From Aquaspirillum sp. LM1 (GTDB lineage: Bacteria; Pseudomonadota; Gammaproteobacteria; Burkholderiales; Aquaspirillaceae), in the NCBI RefSeq assembly GCF_002002905.1, contig NZ_CP019509.1:620001-684000 (forward strand): a stretch of DNA of 64,000 nt, written 5' to 3'. Shown piece after piece: positions 44,505 through 54,469 of the stretch (position 1 is its first letter; the number at the start of each line of letters is the position of its first letter). The notes under the pieces are model-generated. The model had not been told where the DNA came from. It was given only the letters and a program-made list of their open reading frames with translations, and made no database searches. Made by a program: the position numbers and the translations under genes.

Positions 44505-45368
44505 ATGAAGACTTCGCTTCCTCCCGCTATTGTGTTGCCCAAGCTGCCCCCGATTCAGCGTGAATTTGTCTTCACCGACGACGACTTCGACCGCATCCGC
44601 CGCTTTATCCATCAGCGCGCCGGAATTGCGCTCAACCCCAGCAAAAAAGACATGGTGTATGGCCGTCTGGTGCGGCGCATCCGCACCCTGCAGCTGGGAT
44701 CGTTTGCCGCCTATCTGGAACTGCTGTTTTCTGCCGACCGGGGCCGGGAAGAGCTGGAGCACTTTGTCAACGCGCTGACCACCAATCTGACCTATTTCTT
44801 CCGCGAAGAGCATCATTTTCCGATCCTGGCCGACCACCTGCGCAGCCGCAGCGGCGATATCCAGATCTGGTGTTCAGCTGCCTCTACCGGCGAAGAGCCT
44901 TACTCGCTGGCCATGACGGCGCTGGAAGCCGCCAGTTCAGGCGTGCGCCAGTCGGTCAGCATTCTGGCCACTGACCTGGACACCAATGTGCTGCGCACTG
45001 GCGCGGAAGGCATTTATGGCGCAGAAGCCATCAACAAGCTGCCCAGCGGCATGGCCCAGCGCTACTTCGACCGGCTGGACGAGCAGCGCTGGCAGGCCAA
45101 GCCGGCCTTGCGCCAGATGATCCGCTTCCAGCCGCTGAACCTGGTGGACCCGCAATGGTCGATCCGGGGGCCGTTTGACGCCATTTTCTGCCGCAATGTG
45201 ATGATTTACTTCGACCGCGATACCCAGTTGGCCGTGCTGCGCCGCTTTGCGCCGCTGCTCAAGCCAGATGGCTTGCTGTTTGTTGGCCACTCGGAAAACT
45301 TTTACCACGCTACCGATTTGTTCCGCTTGCGTGGCAAAACGGTGTACGAACGGGTGAATGCGTTGTGA
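44505..45368 (+). CDS. cheR: chemotaxis methyltransferase CheR
   Basis: 287 residues. Methylates glutamates of chemoreceptors using S-adenosylmethionine. N-terminal four-helix domain (FTDDDFDRIRRFIHQRAGI), then the SAM-binding domain with WCSAASTGEEPYSLAM, LATDLDTNVL, DAIFCRNVMIYFD and the final LFVGHSENFY. Stands alone here, away from other che genes, while a chemoreceptor lies at the window start. Confidence 0.95.
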   Translation: MKTSLPPAIVLPKLPPIQREFVFTDDDFDRIRRFIHQRAGIALNPSKKDMVYGRLVRRIRTLQLGSFAAYLELLFSADRGREELEHFVNALTTNLTYFFREEHHFPILADHLRSRSGDIQIWCSAASTGEEPYSLAMTALEAASSGVRQSVSILATDLDTNVLRTGAEGIYGAEAINKLPSGMAQRYFDRLDEQRWQAKPALRQMIRFQPLNLVDPQWSIRGPFDAIFCRNVMIYFDRDTQLAVLRRFAPLLKPDGLLFVGHSENFYHATDLFRLRGKTVYERVNAL

Positions 45369-45547
45369 TGGCAGATTAAATGCCAAGTAACAGGCTATGG
45401 CCGCTGGCGGTGGCCGTGTCATAATCGTGGCTGAGCAAGCGCAGACACCGCCCGTTAGGGCGGCAATGGCCGGTCTGAATGATTTGATTCCAACTTTTGT
45501 CAGCCCTGCCTTGTGGCAGCGGGTTTGGCGTAGGGCGAGATAACCGT

Positions 45548-46843
45548 ATGAAAGTCGTGGTGTTGGGCGCAGGGGTAGTTGGGGTTTCCACCGCCTGGTT
45601 TCTGACCAAGGCCGGTCATGAAGTGATTGTGATCGACCGGCAGGCGCAGGCCGGGGTGGAAACCAGCTATGCCAATGGCGGGCAGATTTCGGTCAGCCAG
45701 TCGGAGCCATGGGCCAACCCTGGCACGCCGATGCGGGCGCTCAAGTGGATGTCGCACGAAGATGCACCGTTGCTGTTCCGCTGGCGGCTGGACAGCCGGC
45801 AATGGGCGTGGGCGCTGAAGTTTCTGGCCGAATGCCGGCCAGGCCGCGCCAAGCAGAATATCCGCCAGCTGCTCAACCTGGGCCTGTACAGCCGGCAAAC
45901 CCTGCAGGACATCCGGGCCGAAACCCATATTCAGTACGACCAGCAAACCCGTGGCATTCTGGCCATTTACCAAAGCCAGCAGGCGCTGGATGAAGCGGCC
46001 AACACCTGTTTGCTGATGCAGACCTACGGCATGGACCGCAAGGTGGTTACCCGCGACCAGATTGCCGAAATCGAACCCGCGCTGCGTCATATGGTGCCCA
46101 AGCTGGCTGGCGGTACCTATTGCCCGAGTGACGAATCCGGCGATGCGCGCATGTTTACCCAGCGTCTGGCCGCCCTGTGCGCCGAGGCTGGCGCCGAATT
46201 CCGCTATCACACCCGCATCAATGCCCTGCTGACCCGTGGCAGCAGCCTGAGCGGGGTGTCGATTACCGGCCCGGATGGCCAGTACGAAACCCTGACGGCT
46301 GACGCTTTTGTAATGGCGATGGGCAGCTATTCGCCGCTGCTGGCGCGCACCATCGGCATCAAGCTGCCGATTTATCCGGCCAAGGGCTATTCCGCCACCG
46401 CGCCGATTGAAGAGCCGGAAGTGGAAGTGCAGAACGGCGAGTTTGTCGAAGGTGACAATGCGCCGATGGTCAGCATCACCGATGAAGAAAACCGCCTGGT
46501 GTTTTCCCGGCTGGGCGACCGCCTGCGTGTTGCCGGCACGGCAGAATTCAATGGCTATTCCACCGAACTGAACGCGGTGCGCTGCGCGGCGCTGATCAAC
46601 CGCGCCAAGCAGCTGTTTCCGGGCGCTGCCGACTACAGCAATGCGATGTTCTGGACTGGCCTGCGCCCGGTTACCCCATCGAATGTGCCACTGATTGGCC
46701 GCACCAAAGAATATAAAAACCTGTTTCTCAACACCGGCCACGGCGCGCTGGGCTGGACCCAGGGCGCTGGCTCTGGTCGGGCGCTGGCCGACATCATCAA
46801 CGGCGACCGCCCGGAAGTGGACTTCCGCTTTATCGGCCTGTAA
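45548..46843 (+). CDS. dadA: D-amino acid dehydrogenase small subunit
   Basis: 431 residues from ATG 45548. Membrane-associated FAD enzyme oxidising D-amino acids (chiefly D-alanine) to keto acids. N-terminal dinucleotide fold [36 protein letters not shown], and the C-terminal [20 protein letters not shown] plus [17 protein letters not shown]. Length as in DadA. No dadX racemase beside it. Confidence 0.94.
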   Translation: MKVVVLGAGVVGVSTAWFLTKAGHEVIVIDRQAQAGVETSYANGGQISVSQSEPWANPGTPMRALKWMSHEDAPLLFRWRLDSRQWAWALKFLAECRPGRAKQNIRQLLNLGLYSRQTLQDIRAETHIQYDQQTRGILAIYQSQQALDEAANTCLLMQTYGMDRKVVTRDQIAEIEPALRHMVPKLAGGTYCPSDESGDARMFTQRLAALCAEAGAEFRYHTRINALLTRGSSLSGVSITGPDGQYETLTADAFVMAMGSYSPLLARTIGIKLPIYPAKGYSATAPIEEPEVEVQNGEFVEGDNAPMVSITDEENRLVFSRLGDRLRVAGTAEFNGYSTELNAVRCAALINRAKQLFPGAADYSNAMFWTGLRPVTPSNVPLIGRTKEYKNLFLNTGHGALGWTQGAGSGRALADIINGDRPEVDFRFIGL

Positions 46844-46926
46844 CCCCGGCCTGCCGCCCGCACGCCGTACAGTGTTGCCACTGTGCGGCGTTTGCGTTGC
46901 CGGCGCGCCCTTTGCAAGGACTGTTT

Positions 46927-48144
46927 ATGCCATCCATTCAATTTGGCACCCCGCTCTCGCCCACGGCGCTCAAGGTCATGCTGCTGGGCAGCGGCGAACT
47001 GGGCAAGGAAGTGGTCATCGCCCTGCAGCGGCTGGGGGTGGAAACCATCGCCGTGGACCGCTACCCCAACGCCCCGGCCATGCAGGTGGCACATCGCAGC
47101 CATGTGATTGCCATGACCGACGCCGCCGCGCTGCGCGCGCTGGTGGAAAGCGAGCGTCCGCACCTGATTGTGCCGGAAATCGAGGCGATTGCCACCGACG
47201 AGCTGGCGCGCATCGAAGCCGATGGCCTGGCTGAAGTGATTCCCACCGCGCGCGCCGCGCAACTGACCATGAACCGCGAAGGCATCCGCCGGCTGGCTGC
47301 GGAAACCCTGGGCCTGCCCACCTCGCCGTATGCCTTTGCCGACAGCCTGGCCGAACTGCAAGCCGCCATCGATGCCGGCATCGGCTATCCGTGCGTGATC
47401 AAGCCAGTGATGTCGTCCAGCGGCAAGGGGCAAAGCCTGGTGCGTGGCCCGGAGGATGTGGCCCCTGCCTGGGATTACGCCGCCAGCGCCGGGCGGGTGG
47501 ACGCAGGGCGGGTGATTGTGGAAGGCTTTATCCAGTTTGATTACGAAATTACCCAGCTGACCGTGCGCGCCTGCAATACCGATGGCAATGTCGAGACGTA
47601 CTTTTGCGAACCGATTGGCCATATCCAGCAACACGGCGACTACGTGGAAAGCTGGCAGCCGCAGGCGATGAGCCCGCTGGCCCGGCAGAAGGCGCGCGAC
47701 TACGCTCAGGCGGTGGTGGATAATCTGGGCGGACGCGGCCTGTTTGGGGTGGAGCTGTTCATCCGGGGGGACGAGGTGTGGTTTTCGGAAGTCAGCCCGC
47801 GCCCGCACGACACCGGCCTGGTGACGCTGGCCAGCCAGACCTTGAGCGAATTTGAACTGCACGCCCGCGCCATCCTCGGCCTGCCGGTGGATGTGGCCAT
47901 GCGTGTGCCGGCTGCGGCCAGCGCGGTGATCTACGGCGGCATGGAAGCGCAAGCCATCGGCTTTGACGGCGTAGCCCACGCGCTGGCCGTGCCCGGCAGC
48001 GACCTGCGCCTGTTTGGCAAGCCGGAAAGCTTTGCCCGCCGCCGCATGGGCGTGGCGCTGGCCAGCGCCGAGCACGAAACCCAGGCCCGCGAGCGCGCCA
48101 GGCTGGCCGCCAGCCGCGTTATCCCCGTCCAACGAAAGCCCTGA
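46927..48144 (+). CDS. purT: formate-dependent GAR transformylase PurT
   Basis: 405 residues from ATG 46927. ATP-grasp enzyme forming formyl-GAR in purine synthesis from formate. N-terminal [28 protein letters not shown]-loop-like [12 protein letters not shown] and metal-binding [16 protein letters not shown]. Upstream in-frame start 46897 has no ribosome-binding site. Confidence 0.96.
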   Translation: MPSIQFGTPLSPTALKVMLLGSGELGKEVVIALQRLGVETIAVDRYPNAPAMQVAHRSHVIAMTDAAALRALVESERPHLIVPEIEAIATDELARIEADGLAEVIPTARAAQLTMNREGIRRLAAETLGLPTSPYAFADSLAELQAAIDAGIGYPCVIKPVMSSSGKGQSLVRGPEDVAPAWDYAASAGRVDAGRVIVEGFIQFDYEITQLTVRACNTDGNVETYFCEPIGHIQQHGDYVESWQPQAMSPLARQKARDYAQAVVDNLGGRGLFGVELFIRGDEVWFSEVSPRPHDTGLVTLASQTLSEFELHARAILGLPVDVAMRVPAAASAVIYGGMEAQAIGFDGVAHALAVPGSDLRLFGKPESFARRRMGVALASAEHETQARERARLAASRVIPVQRKP

Positions 48145-48146
48145 CC

Positions 48147-48569
48147 ATGACCACCGCCACCCCGACCGAAGCCAATCCGATGCACACCGTCACCCCGTAC
48201 CAGCTGCTGGGTGGCGAGGCCATGCTCACCCTGCTGGTTGATCGTTTTTACAATGTGATGGAGCACGACCCGGCAGTGGCAGAAATCCGCCGCCTGCACC
48301 CGGCAGATCTGGAAGGGTCACGGCAGAAGCTGTTCATGTTTTTGTCCGGCTGGCTGGGTGGCCCCAATCTGTATATGGAGCAATTTGGCCACCCGCGCCT
48401 GCGCGCCCGTCATCTGCCGTTTCCGATTAACCAGTCTGCCAGCGACCAATGGATGTACTGCATGGAACACGCCTTCGAGGGTCTGGCGGTGGACCCGACC
48501 CTGCGCGAGCAACTGATGGCCGCCTTGCGCAATACCGCCAATTTCATGCAGAACCAACCCCCTGCCTGA
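48147..48569 (+). CDS. group 2 truncated haemoglobin
   Basis: 140 residues. Haem protein of the TrHbO type that binds O2 or NO, with peroxide/NO detoxification suggested for relatives. Seen: F-Y pair of the B helix (DRFYNVM), haem-ligand histidine region FGHPRLRARHLPF and the group 2 tryptophan in SDQWMYCMEHA. Begins 2 bp after purT, so it is probably co-transcribed. Fits with nnrS and other NO-linked genes a few kb on. Confidence 0.93.
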   Translation: MTTATPTEANPMHTVTPYQLLGGEAMLTLLVDRFYNVMEHDPAVAEIRRLHPADLEGSRQKLFMFLSGWLGGPNLYMEQFGHPRLRARHLPFPINQSASDQWMYCMEHAFEGLAVDPTLREQLMAALRNTANFMQNQPPA

Positions 48570-48584
48570 GCCCGGAGACCCCTC

Positions 48585-49208
48585 ATGCCACACTGGCCCG
48601 CCCTGCTGGGCATCACCGTCGCCATCGGCATCGGTGCCGCCAGCCCCGGCCCCAGCTTTGTGATGGTGGCGCGTACTGCCGTCAGCCAGGGCCGTTCCCA
48701 CGGCCTGCTGGCCGCCGCCGGCATTGGAACCGGTGGGCTGGTGTTTGCCGTTCTGGCGCTTTTGGGTCTGCACAGCGTGCTCAGCCTGTCCTCCATGCTG
48801 TATCTGGCGCTGAAACTGGCCGGTGGGCTGTATCTGGCCTGGCTGGGCTGGCGCATCTGGCGCGGTGCCCGCCTGCCCTTGCTCATTGACAGCGCCGAAA
48901 CAGCGCCGCCGGCGCGCCGGGCTTTTGCCACCGGCCTTTTCACCCAATTGAGCAATCCGAAAACCGCCATTGTCTACACCAGTGTCTTTGCCGCCTTCCT
49001 GCCCGCCCAGCCTGATCTGACCTTCAAGCTACTCACTGCCCTGGCGGTGCTGCTGGTGGAAACTGGCTGGTACACCCTGGCCGCGTGGGCGCTCTCCGCG
49101 CCTTTGCCCCGCCAGGCTTACTTGCGCGGCAAAACCTGGGTGGATCGTGTGGCTGGGGGAGTGATGATGGCGCTGGGGCTGAAACTGGCGCACGGGGCGC
49201 TGGAATGA
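48585..49208 (+). CDS. LysE/RhtB-family amino-acid exporter
   Basis: 207 residues, six helices; N-terminal motif GAASPGPSFVMVARTAVSQGRSHG and LFTQLSNPKTAIVY are diagnostic for the LysE superfamily. Likely exports an amino acid or a related metabolite. 15 bp after the globin gene; a strong terminator follows. Confidence 0.92.
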   Translation: MPHWPALLGITVAIGIGAASPGPSFVMVARTAVSQGRSHGLLAAAGIGTGGLVFAVLALLGLHSVLSLSSMLYLALKLAGGLYLAWLGWRIWRGARLPLLIDSAETAPPARRAFATGLFTQLSNPKTAIVYTSVFAAFLPAQPDLTFKLLTALAVLLVETGWYTLAAWALSAPLPRQAYLRGKTWVDRVAGGVMMALGLKLAHGALE

Positions 49209-49222
49209 ACCCGGTAAAATGA

Positions 49223-49273
49223 AAACCGAACGGCCCACGGTTTTATTTGGAAAAACCGTGGGCCGTTCGGTTT
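49223..49273. terminator. bidirectional terminator (22-bp perfect stem)
   Basis: AAACCGAACGGCCCACGG plus TTTT (49223-49244) pairs perfectly with 49252-49273 across a 7-nt loop. It separates lysE and the convergent nnrS gene and has A- and T-tracts for both strands. Confidence 0.92.
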
Positions 49274-49325
49274 CAGCCGGCGGCACCCGGCTGGGTTACC
49301 CCAACAATCGCAGGGCACCCAATCC

Positions 49326-50516
49326 CTAACCCGGCTGCCCATCCGCGCGTGGCCGCATGTACACCGGCAGAAACTGCCCACCCCAGCGCGCCCAGATCAG
49401 CAGCCAGCCCAGCGCCACCAGCACATACAGCAGATTGCGCGCTGGCTGTGGTGCGGCTTCGGCCAGTACCCGCAGCAGCGCCACGCCGTGCAGCGCCAGA
49501 TACAGCCGCCACAGCCAGGGGGCAGCCACCAGCGGCTGGCCGGAATGCCCCAGCGATACCCGGCTGACAAAGCCCATCATCAAGGTGCTGAACAGCCCGA
49601 TTGTCAGCGCATGCACTGGTGCGCTGCCCAGTGACGGCCAGATGGCTGCCAGCGCATGCAGCGCCAGCGCCAGCGCCGCCCAGGCAAACGACAGATGCAG
49701 CATGGCCAGCAGCCGGTTGCGCCAACAGCGGCGCACGCCCCAGCGCCAGCTGGTATACGCCAGCAGCCCGGCAAACAGTGCATCCCAGCCCGCGCACAGC
49801 AGCGGCCAGTCCAGCAGGGTCAGCGCGGTGTGCCCCAGGCTGCCCAGCCAGAACCCCAGCAGCAGCGAATATGGCCGCCACGGTTGGTAAGGTTGCAGCA
49901 CACTGGCACTGAAAAACGGCAGCATGCGATGGCTGACCGTCAAGAATACCGGCAGCAGAAATCCCCACAGCGCCAGCGTGCGCATCAGCCCCCACGCCCA
50001 GCCCGCGCCGCTGATCACCCAGCCCAGCCCGGCCAGCGCGCCTGCCGCGCCCAGGCCAAACGCCAGCGCCACGGCCCAGGCATGGTGACGGTCGGGCTGA
50101 CGGCTGGCATGAATGCAGCGCAGCCAGCTGGCCAGCAAACCGAGCATGCCCAGGGCGATCAGGCCGTGGCCCAGCTCCTGGCTGATGCGCCCACCGCCCA
50201 GCTGGCCCAGCAGCAGCATCAGGTTGGCCAGCCCCCACACCGCCACCAGCGCCAGATAGTGGGCGCGGGGCGGCGGCGGCACGGCCAGCCACTTGGGGCC
50301 GGCAGTGAAGATGAACCCGGCCATGAACGGGGCAAACAGGCCATACAGCATCCAGTGGCCATGCACCAGCATGGCCGGCAGGCTGGCGTCGGCCCAGTCC
50401 TGGCCGAGCGCACGGCCCAGCAACACCGCCCCCCACCACAGCATGGCGGTCATGACCGCCAGCGTGCCAGTGGCAAACAGCGCCCGATGCGGCGCAGACA
50501 AAGCAGTGGAGAACAT
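49326..50516 (-). CDS. nnrS: NnrS-family haem/copper membrane protein
   Basis: 396 residues from ATG 50516 (AAGGA 6 bases upstream). About twelve helices. NnrS protects cells against nitric oxide stress and is expressed under NnrR/FNR-type control in denitrifiers. Conserved histidines such as LVHGHWMLYGLF, SHRMLPFF and TIGLFSTLMMGFVSRVSLGHSG are visible. An FNR-type box lies 59 bp upstream of the start. Next to yceI and cytochrome b561 on the same strand. Confidence 0.92.
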   Translation of the reverse strand: MFSTALSAPHRALFATGTLAVMTAMLWWGAVLLGRALGQDWADASLPAMLVHGHWMLYGLFAPFMAGFIFTAGPKWLAVPPPPRAHYLALVAVWGLANLMLLLGQLGGGRISQELGHGLIALGMLGLLASWLRCIHASRQPDRHHAWAVALAFGLGAAGALAGLGWVISGAGWAWGLMRTLALWGFLLPVFLTVSHRMLPFFSASVLQPYQPWRPYSLLLGFWLGSLGHTALTLLDWPLLCAGWDALFAGLLAYTSWRWGVRRCWRNRLLAMLHLSFAWAALALALHALAAIWPSLGSAPVHALTIGLFSTLMMGFVSRVSLGHSGQPLVAAPWLWRLYLALHGVALLRVLAEAAPQPARNLLYVLVALGWLLIWARWGGQFLPVYMRPRADGQPG

Positions 50517-50574
50517 CAGGCTTTCCTTGAGGCTGGTGACCCGGCATTGTCCGCGCCCTGGCTGGGCAAAAGAC

Positions 50575-50588
50575 ATGATGCAGATCAA
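50575..50588 (-). promoter_or_regulatory. FNR/NnrR-type box upstream of nnrS
   Basis: Minus strand TTGAT-CTGC-ATCAT, one mismatch from TTGAT-N4-ATCAA. It lies 59 bp before the nnrS start, suitable for activation by an oxygen- or NO-sensing Crp/Fnr regulator. Confidence 0.65.
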
Positions 50589-50628
50589 GCCTGGCCGGAT
50601 GGGCCAGAATGGCCGGCCATTTTGCCGG

Positions 50629-51201
50629 TCAATCCTTGAACGCCTCAATCTGTACCGAGATTTTGATGTCGTCACCAATGCCCGGCATATAGCGGTTCAT
50701 GCCAAACTCGCTACGCTTGATGCTGGCGCTGGCTTCTGCGCCGCACATGTCTTTTTTCATCATGGGGTGCGGGGCGCAGTAAAACTGGGAGATTTTCAGC
50801 TCAACCGGCTTGCTCACCCCCAGCAGGGTCAGCGTGCCGGTGGCGGAAATCGGGCGTTCGCCCACAAATTTCAGCGTGGTGGAGCGGTAGACCAGCGTGG
50901 GGAAGCGTGCCACGTTGAAAAATTCTTCGCCCCGCAGCGCTTCGTCGCGCTTGGGAAAGCCGGTGCTGATCGAGGCGGCGTCGATCATGATGTCGATCAC
51001 CCCCTGCTGCGATGCGCCGTCCAGACGGATTTTGCCGCCCAGCTTGTCGAAGCGGCCACGCTGGATCGAATAACCCAGATGACCCACTTCAAAGTAGGCG
51101 TAGGTGTGGCTGGGGTCCGGGGTGTAGGTGGCCGGCAGGGCCAGGGCCGGGGTGGCCAGGGAAGCAAGCAGCAGGGCTGGCAGCAGGGCAAATCGGGACA
51201 T
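50629..51201 (-). CDS. yceI: YceI-family periplasmic lipid-binding protein
   Basis: 190 residues from ATG 51201 (AGGAG 6 bases upstream). Signal peptide ending ALA, then the YceI lipocalin-like barrel: DPSHTYAYFEVGHLGYSIQRG, FDKLGGKI, FPKRDEALRGEEFFNVARFP, TGTLTLLGVSKPVEL. Family members bind isoprenoid-like lipids in the periplasm. Paired with cytochrome b561, a frequent partner. Confidence 0.94.
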   Translation of the reverse strand: MSRFALLPALLLASLATPALALPATYTPDPSHTYAYFEVGHLGYSIQRGRFDKLGGKIRLDGASQQGVIDIMIDAASISTGFPKRDEALRGEEFFNVARFPTLVYRSTTLKFVGERPISATGTLTLLGVSKPVELKISQFYCAPHPMMKKDMCGAEASASIKRSEFGMNRYMPGIGDDIKISVQIEAFKD

Positions 51202-51249
51202 CAGCATCTCCTGTTAGGCAAAGGGGGTGGAGCCGGGGCGGCGTGGGGT

Positions 51250-51777
51250 TCAGCGCATCCGCGCCAGCAGGGTATCTTTATCCAGCAACTGGTGTTTGAC
51301 TACCCCGGCCAGGTGCAGCGCAATCAGCACCACGGTGACAAAGGCCAGCTGTCCGTGTGCGCCTTTCAGTGTGTCAAACAGCGCCGGGTCAGCGGCCACC
51401 AGGTCTGGTAGCGTGACCAGGCCCAGAAACACCACGCTATGGCCCTTGGCCGAGCTCATCAGCCAGCCGCTCAGTGGCAGGGCAATCATCAGCAAATACA
51501 GCTGCAGGTGTACGGCGCGGGCAATGGCGCGCTCCCACCACAGCGTGCTGTCTGGCAGCGGCGGCGGCGGGTTGCCCATGCGCCAGCCCAGCCGCACAAA
51601 CGCCAGCAGCAGCACGGCCACGCCATTGGATTGATGCACGGTCATCAGCGCCTGCTTGTCTGCTGCATCCGGCAGGCTGCTCAGGTAGTAGCCCAGGGCC
51701 AGCCCGGCCATGATCATCAGGGCCATCAGCCAGTGCAGCAGTCGGGCCGGAAAAGGGTAGCGCAGCGGTGGGGTCAT
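51250..51777 (-). CDS. cytochrome b561
   Basis: 175 residues, four helices with haem-ligand histidines in RLLHWLMALMI, ALMTVHQSNGV, AVHLQLYLLM and LIALHLAGVVKHQ. Di-haem quinone-linked electron carrier (CybB type). 48 bp upstream of yceI in the same direction, so an operon. Confidence 0.93.
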   Translation of the reverse strand: MTPPLRYPFPARLLHWLMALMIMAGLALGYYLSSLPDAADKQALMTVHQSNGVAVLLLAFVRLGWRMGNPPPPLPDSTLWWERAIARAVHLQLYLLMIALPLSGWLMSSAKGHSVVFLGLVTLPDLVAADPALFDTLKGAHGQLAFVTVVLIALHLAGVVKHQLLDKDTLLARMR

Positions 51778-52166
51778 CGGAGGGCTCCAGCAAAATCATT
51801 TGGGTAGGAAAAAGGGCCACAGTGCCCGTGGCTGCCGGCCAGCCTGCCGCCACGGGCGCAATTGCCGCTAGGGTAGCAAATGCCGCGCGCATCTGCGCCC
51901 GTGCTGGCGAAAAATTCTGGCCGACGTGCGGTTTTCTGGCCTGGCGCGCCGGGTTTCAGGGGGAGCAGGATAACAAACTGTGCACGCCTTGGCGCAGGGC
52001 GCAGCATGCCACGGTGCGGCTTATGGCCAATACCATGGCACCATTCTCCGTGTGGCAAGGCTGACAAATGGCGTGGGCTCACCGCATAATCAGCGGGTCA
52101 GGCCGGTTTGTCGGCCTGACCCGCTGGCGGCGGTCTACCGCATTTCCTTTCTGAAAGCGTCTTTTT
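51778..52166. other. intergenic region with a 15-bp hairpin
   Basis: No gene. A perfect stem CAGCGGGTCAGGCCG / CGGCCTGACCCGCTG (52091-52105 and 52112-52126) lies 40 bp before the isomerase start; it lacks a U-tract and may be a leader structure. Confidence 0.6.
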
Positions 52167-52913
52167 ATGGCCATTACCGTTAACGGCGTCGAAATCACCG
52201 ACGCCATGATCGAAAACGAACTGCCCCGTCATGTCGAGGCCGCACAGCCGCTGCAGCATGCCACCCACGAACTGGTGTTGCGCCAGCTGCTGCTGCAGGA
52301 AGCTGCCCGCCTGGGGCTGGACGGTGAGGACGACGACGCCCGGATCAATCAGGTGATCCAGCTGGAAGTTCCGCCGCCGAAAGTCAGCGAAGCCGACTGT
52401 CAGGCCTGGTATGCCGCCCATCCGGAAGCCTTTGTCACCGGCGAAACCGTGGCTGCCCGGCATATTCTGTTCCAGCCCTTGCAGGACGTGCCGCCCGCGT
52501 TGCTGCGCGCCAAGGCCGAAGGCGTGCTGAACGAGATTCTGGCCACGCCGGCGCGCTTTGCCGAACTGGCGCAAGAGCATTCTGCCTGTCCGTCGCGTGA
52601 AGAAGGCGGCGACCTGGGCATGCTGGCCCGTGGCCAGACCGTGCCGGAATTTGACGCCATGATCTTTACCCTGGAGCCGGGCCAGATTGCCGAAGAACTG
52701 GTGGAAACCCAGTTTGGCCTGCATATCATTCAGGTGACCCAGCGCAGCGAAGGGCAGACCGTGCCGTTTGAAGAAGTGCGCGACATGCTGGCCGAGCACC
52801 TGACCTCGCTGGGTCATGGCCAGTCGCTGCATCAGTTTCTGCATCTGCTGGTGGAACAGGCCGACATTCAGGGCGTGGACATGACCGATGCGCTGGTGCC
52901 GTTGCAAGGCTGA
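52167..52913 (+). CDS. parvulin-type peptidyl-prolyl isomerase
   Basis: 248 residues. N-terminal helical chaperone part, then a PpiC/rotamase domain (about 95-190) with ARHILFQ, ELAQEHSACPSREEGGDLG and FGLHIIQVTQR motifs. No signal peptide, so cytoplasmic or exported by another route. Helps folding; similar proteins occur beside nitrate-respiration genes and NifM, but nothing here fixes a client. Confidence 0.92.
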   Translation: MAITVNGVEITDAMIENELPRHVEAAQPLQHATHELVLRQLLLQEAARLGLDGEDDDARINQVIQLEVPPPKVSEADCQAWYAAHPEAFVTGETVAARHILFQPLQDVPPALLRAKAEGVLNEILATPARFAELAQEHSACPSREEGGDLGMLARGQTVPEFDAMIFTLEPGQIAEELVETQFGLHIIQVTQRSEGQTVPFEEVRDMLAEHLTSLGHGQSLHQFLHLLVEQADIQGVDMTDALVPLQG

Positions 52914-52961
52914 GACAGGACGGATTCCGCCCTGATCTAACCACACGGTACCCAGCACACC

Positions 52962-52999
52962 GCACCAGGCCAGCAGAAGATCTTCTGGTGGCCTGGTGC
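52962..52999. terminator. hairpin between convergent genes
   Basis: GCACCAGGCCAGCAGAAGA and its near-perfect complement (one mismatch) are back to back, forming a 19-bp stem between the isomerase and MFS genes. Confidence 0.65.
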
Positions 53000-53019
53000 A
53001 GGCTGACGCTGGGTCGGTA

Positions 53020-54222
53020 TCAGGGTGCCGCTGTGCTGCGGCGCAAATCTGGCAGCAACACCGCGCACACCCCCAGCACAGGCAGCCAGGCGCATAGCCG
53101 GTAGACGGTTTCAATGCCGTAATGGTCGGCCAACTGGCCCAGCAGGCCGGCACCCACGCCGCCCACGCCAAAAGCAAAACCAAAAATCAGCCCGGACACC
53201 ATGCCCACCCGGCCTGGCAGCAATTCCTGGGCGTACACCACAATCGCCGAAAATGCCGAGGCCAGAATCATCCCGGCCAGAAAGGTCAGCACCACGGTGC
53301 CGGCCAGATTGGCGTAGGGCACCAGCAGGCTGAACGGTGCCGCGCCCAGAATGGAAAACCAGATCACCCGCTTGCGGCCAATCCTGTCTCCCAGCGGGCC
53401 GCCAAGAATGGTGCCCAGCGCCACGGCAAACAAGAACACAAACAGATAAAGCTGGGCAGTTTGAATGCCCAGGCCAAAGTGTGCCATCAGATAAAACGTG
53501 TAGTAGCTGGTCAGGCTGGCCATATAAAAATACTTGGAAAACACCAGCAGTAGCAGCACCGCCATAATCAGCACAATCTGACGCTGGCTGAAGCGGCTGG
53601 CCAGCACCTGGCTGGCCTTGTGCTGGCGAGGATGGCGGGCGTACCAGTGGCCGACATACGCCATCACCCCCATGGCCAGCAGTGCCACCGCCGAAAACAG
53701 CGCCACACTGGACTGGCCATGTGGGTAGATCACCGCCGCTGCCAGCAAAGGCCCCAGCGCCGATCCGGCATTGCCGCCCACCTGAAACAGCGACTGGGCA
53801 AACCCGGCCTTGCCGCCCACCGCCGCCATCCGCGCCACCCGTGAGGCTTCCGGATGAAAAATCGACGAGCCCATCCCCACCAGCGACGCTGCACACAGCA
53901 GCACGGCAAAGCTGCCGGCCTGCGACAGCAGCAGCAGCCCGACCAGAGTAAAGCCCATGCCGGCCACCAGCGAATACGGCAGGGGTCGGCGGTCGGTATA
54001 CAGCCCCACCATCGGCTGCAGCAGTGAGGCGGTACACTGGTAAGTGAGCGTCAACAGGCCAATCTGGCCAAAACTCAGCCCATAATTGCCTTTGAGCAGC
54101 GGGTATACCGCCAGAATCATCGACTGGATCATGTCATTCAGGCAGTGACAAAAACTGATCGCCCCCAGAATGCGGGGGCGTTGGGTGTCAACCAGAGACG
54201 GGGTGACGGTGATGGTGGACAT
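53020..54222 (-). CDS. MFS transporter, fosmidomycin-resistance (Fsr) type
   Basis: 400 residues from ATG 54222 (GGAG 9 bases upstream). Twelve helices. SFCHCLNDMIQSMILAVYPLLK, GSSIFHPEASRVARMAAVGGKAG and GPLGDRIGRKRVIW match the Fsr/YfnC-type subgroup of drug and phosphonate efflux pumps. Probable drug or metabolite exporter; substrate unknown. Confidence 0.9.
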   Translation of the reverse strand: MSTITVTPSLVDTQRPRILGAISFCHCLNDMIQSMILAVYPLLKGNYGLSFGQIGLLTLTYQCTASLLQPMVGLYTDRRPLPYSLVAGMGFTLVGLLLLSQAGSFAVLLCAASLVGMGSSIFHPEASRVARMAAVGGKAGFAQSLFQVGGNAGSALGPLLAAAVIYPHGQSSVALFSAVALLAMGVMAYVGHWYARHPRQHKASQVLASRFSQRQIVLIMAVLLLLVFSKYFYMASLTSYYTFYLMAHFGLGIQTAQLYLFVFLFAVALGTILGGPLGDRIGRKRVIWFSILGAAPFSLLVPYANLAGTVVLTFLAGMILASAFSAIVVYAQELLPGRVGMVSGLIFGFAFGVGGVGAGLLGQLADHYGIETVYRLCAWLPVLGVCAVLLPDLRRSTAAP

Positions 54223-54469
54223 GCAACACTTCTCCGGAAAGGCAGACAGAAACCACGAGGACAGGCCTGATGCTTGGGCAGGATGGAGGCAGGCCGCCGC
54301 ATGGTCAGCACGCGATGGCAAGAGGCTTTATCCATCATAAAGCGGGCTGGCTGCATATGACTATTGGTAGTTTTACTTAATTTGTCATTTTTCAGGATGG
54401 GCGTGTGCCGCCTGGTGCCGGCCAGATGGCCCAGGGCACCGGCTGGCTGCTGCCCTGGCCCCAGCCAGA

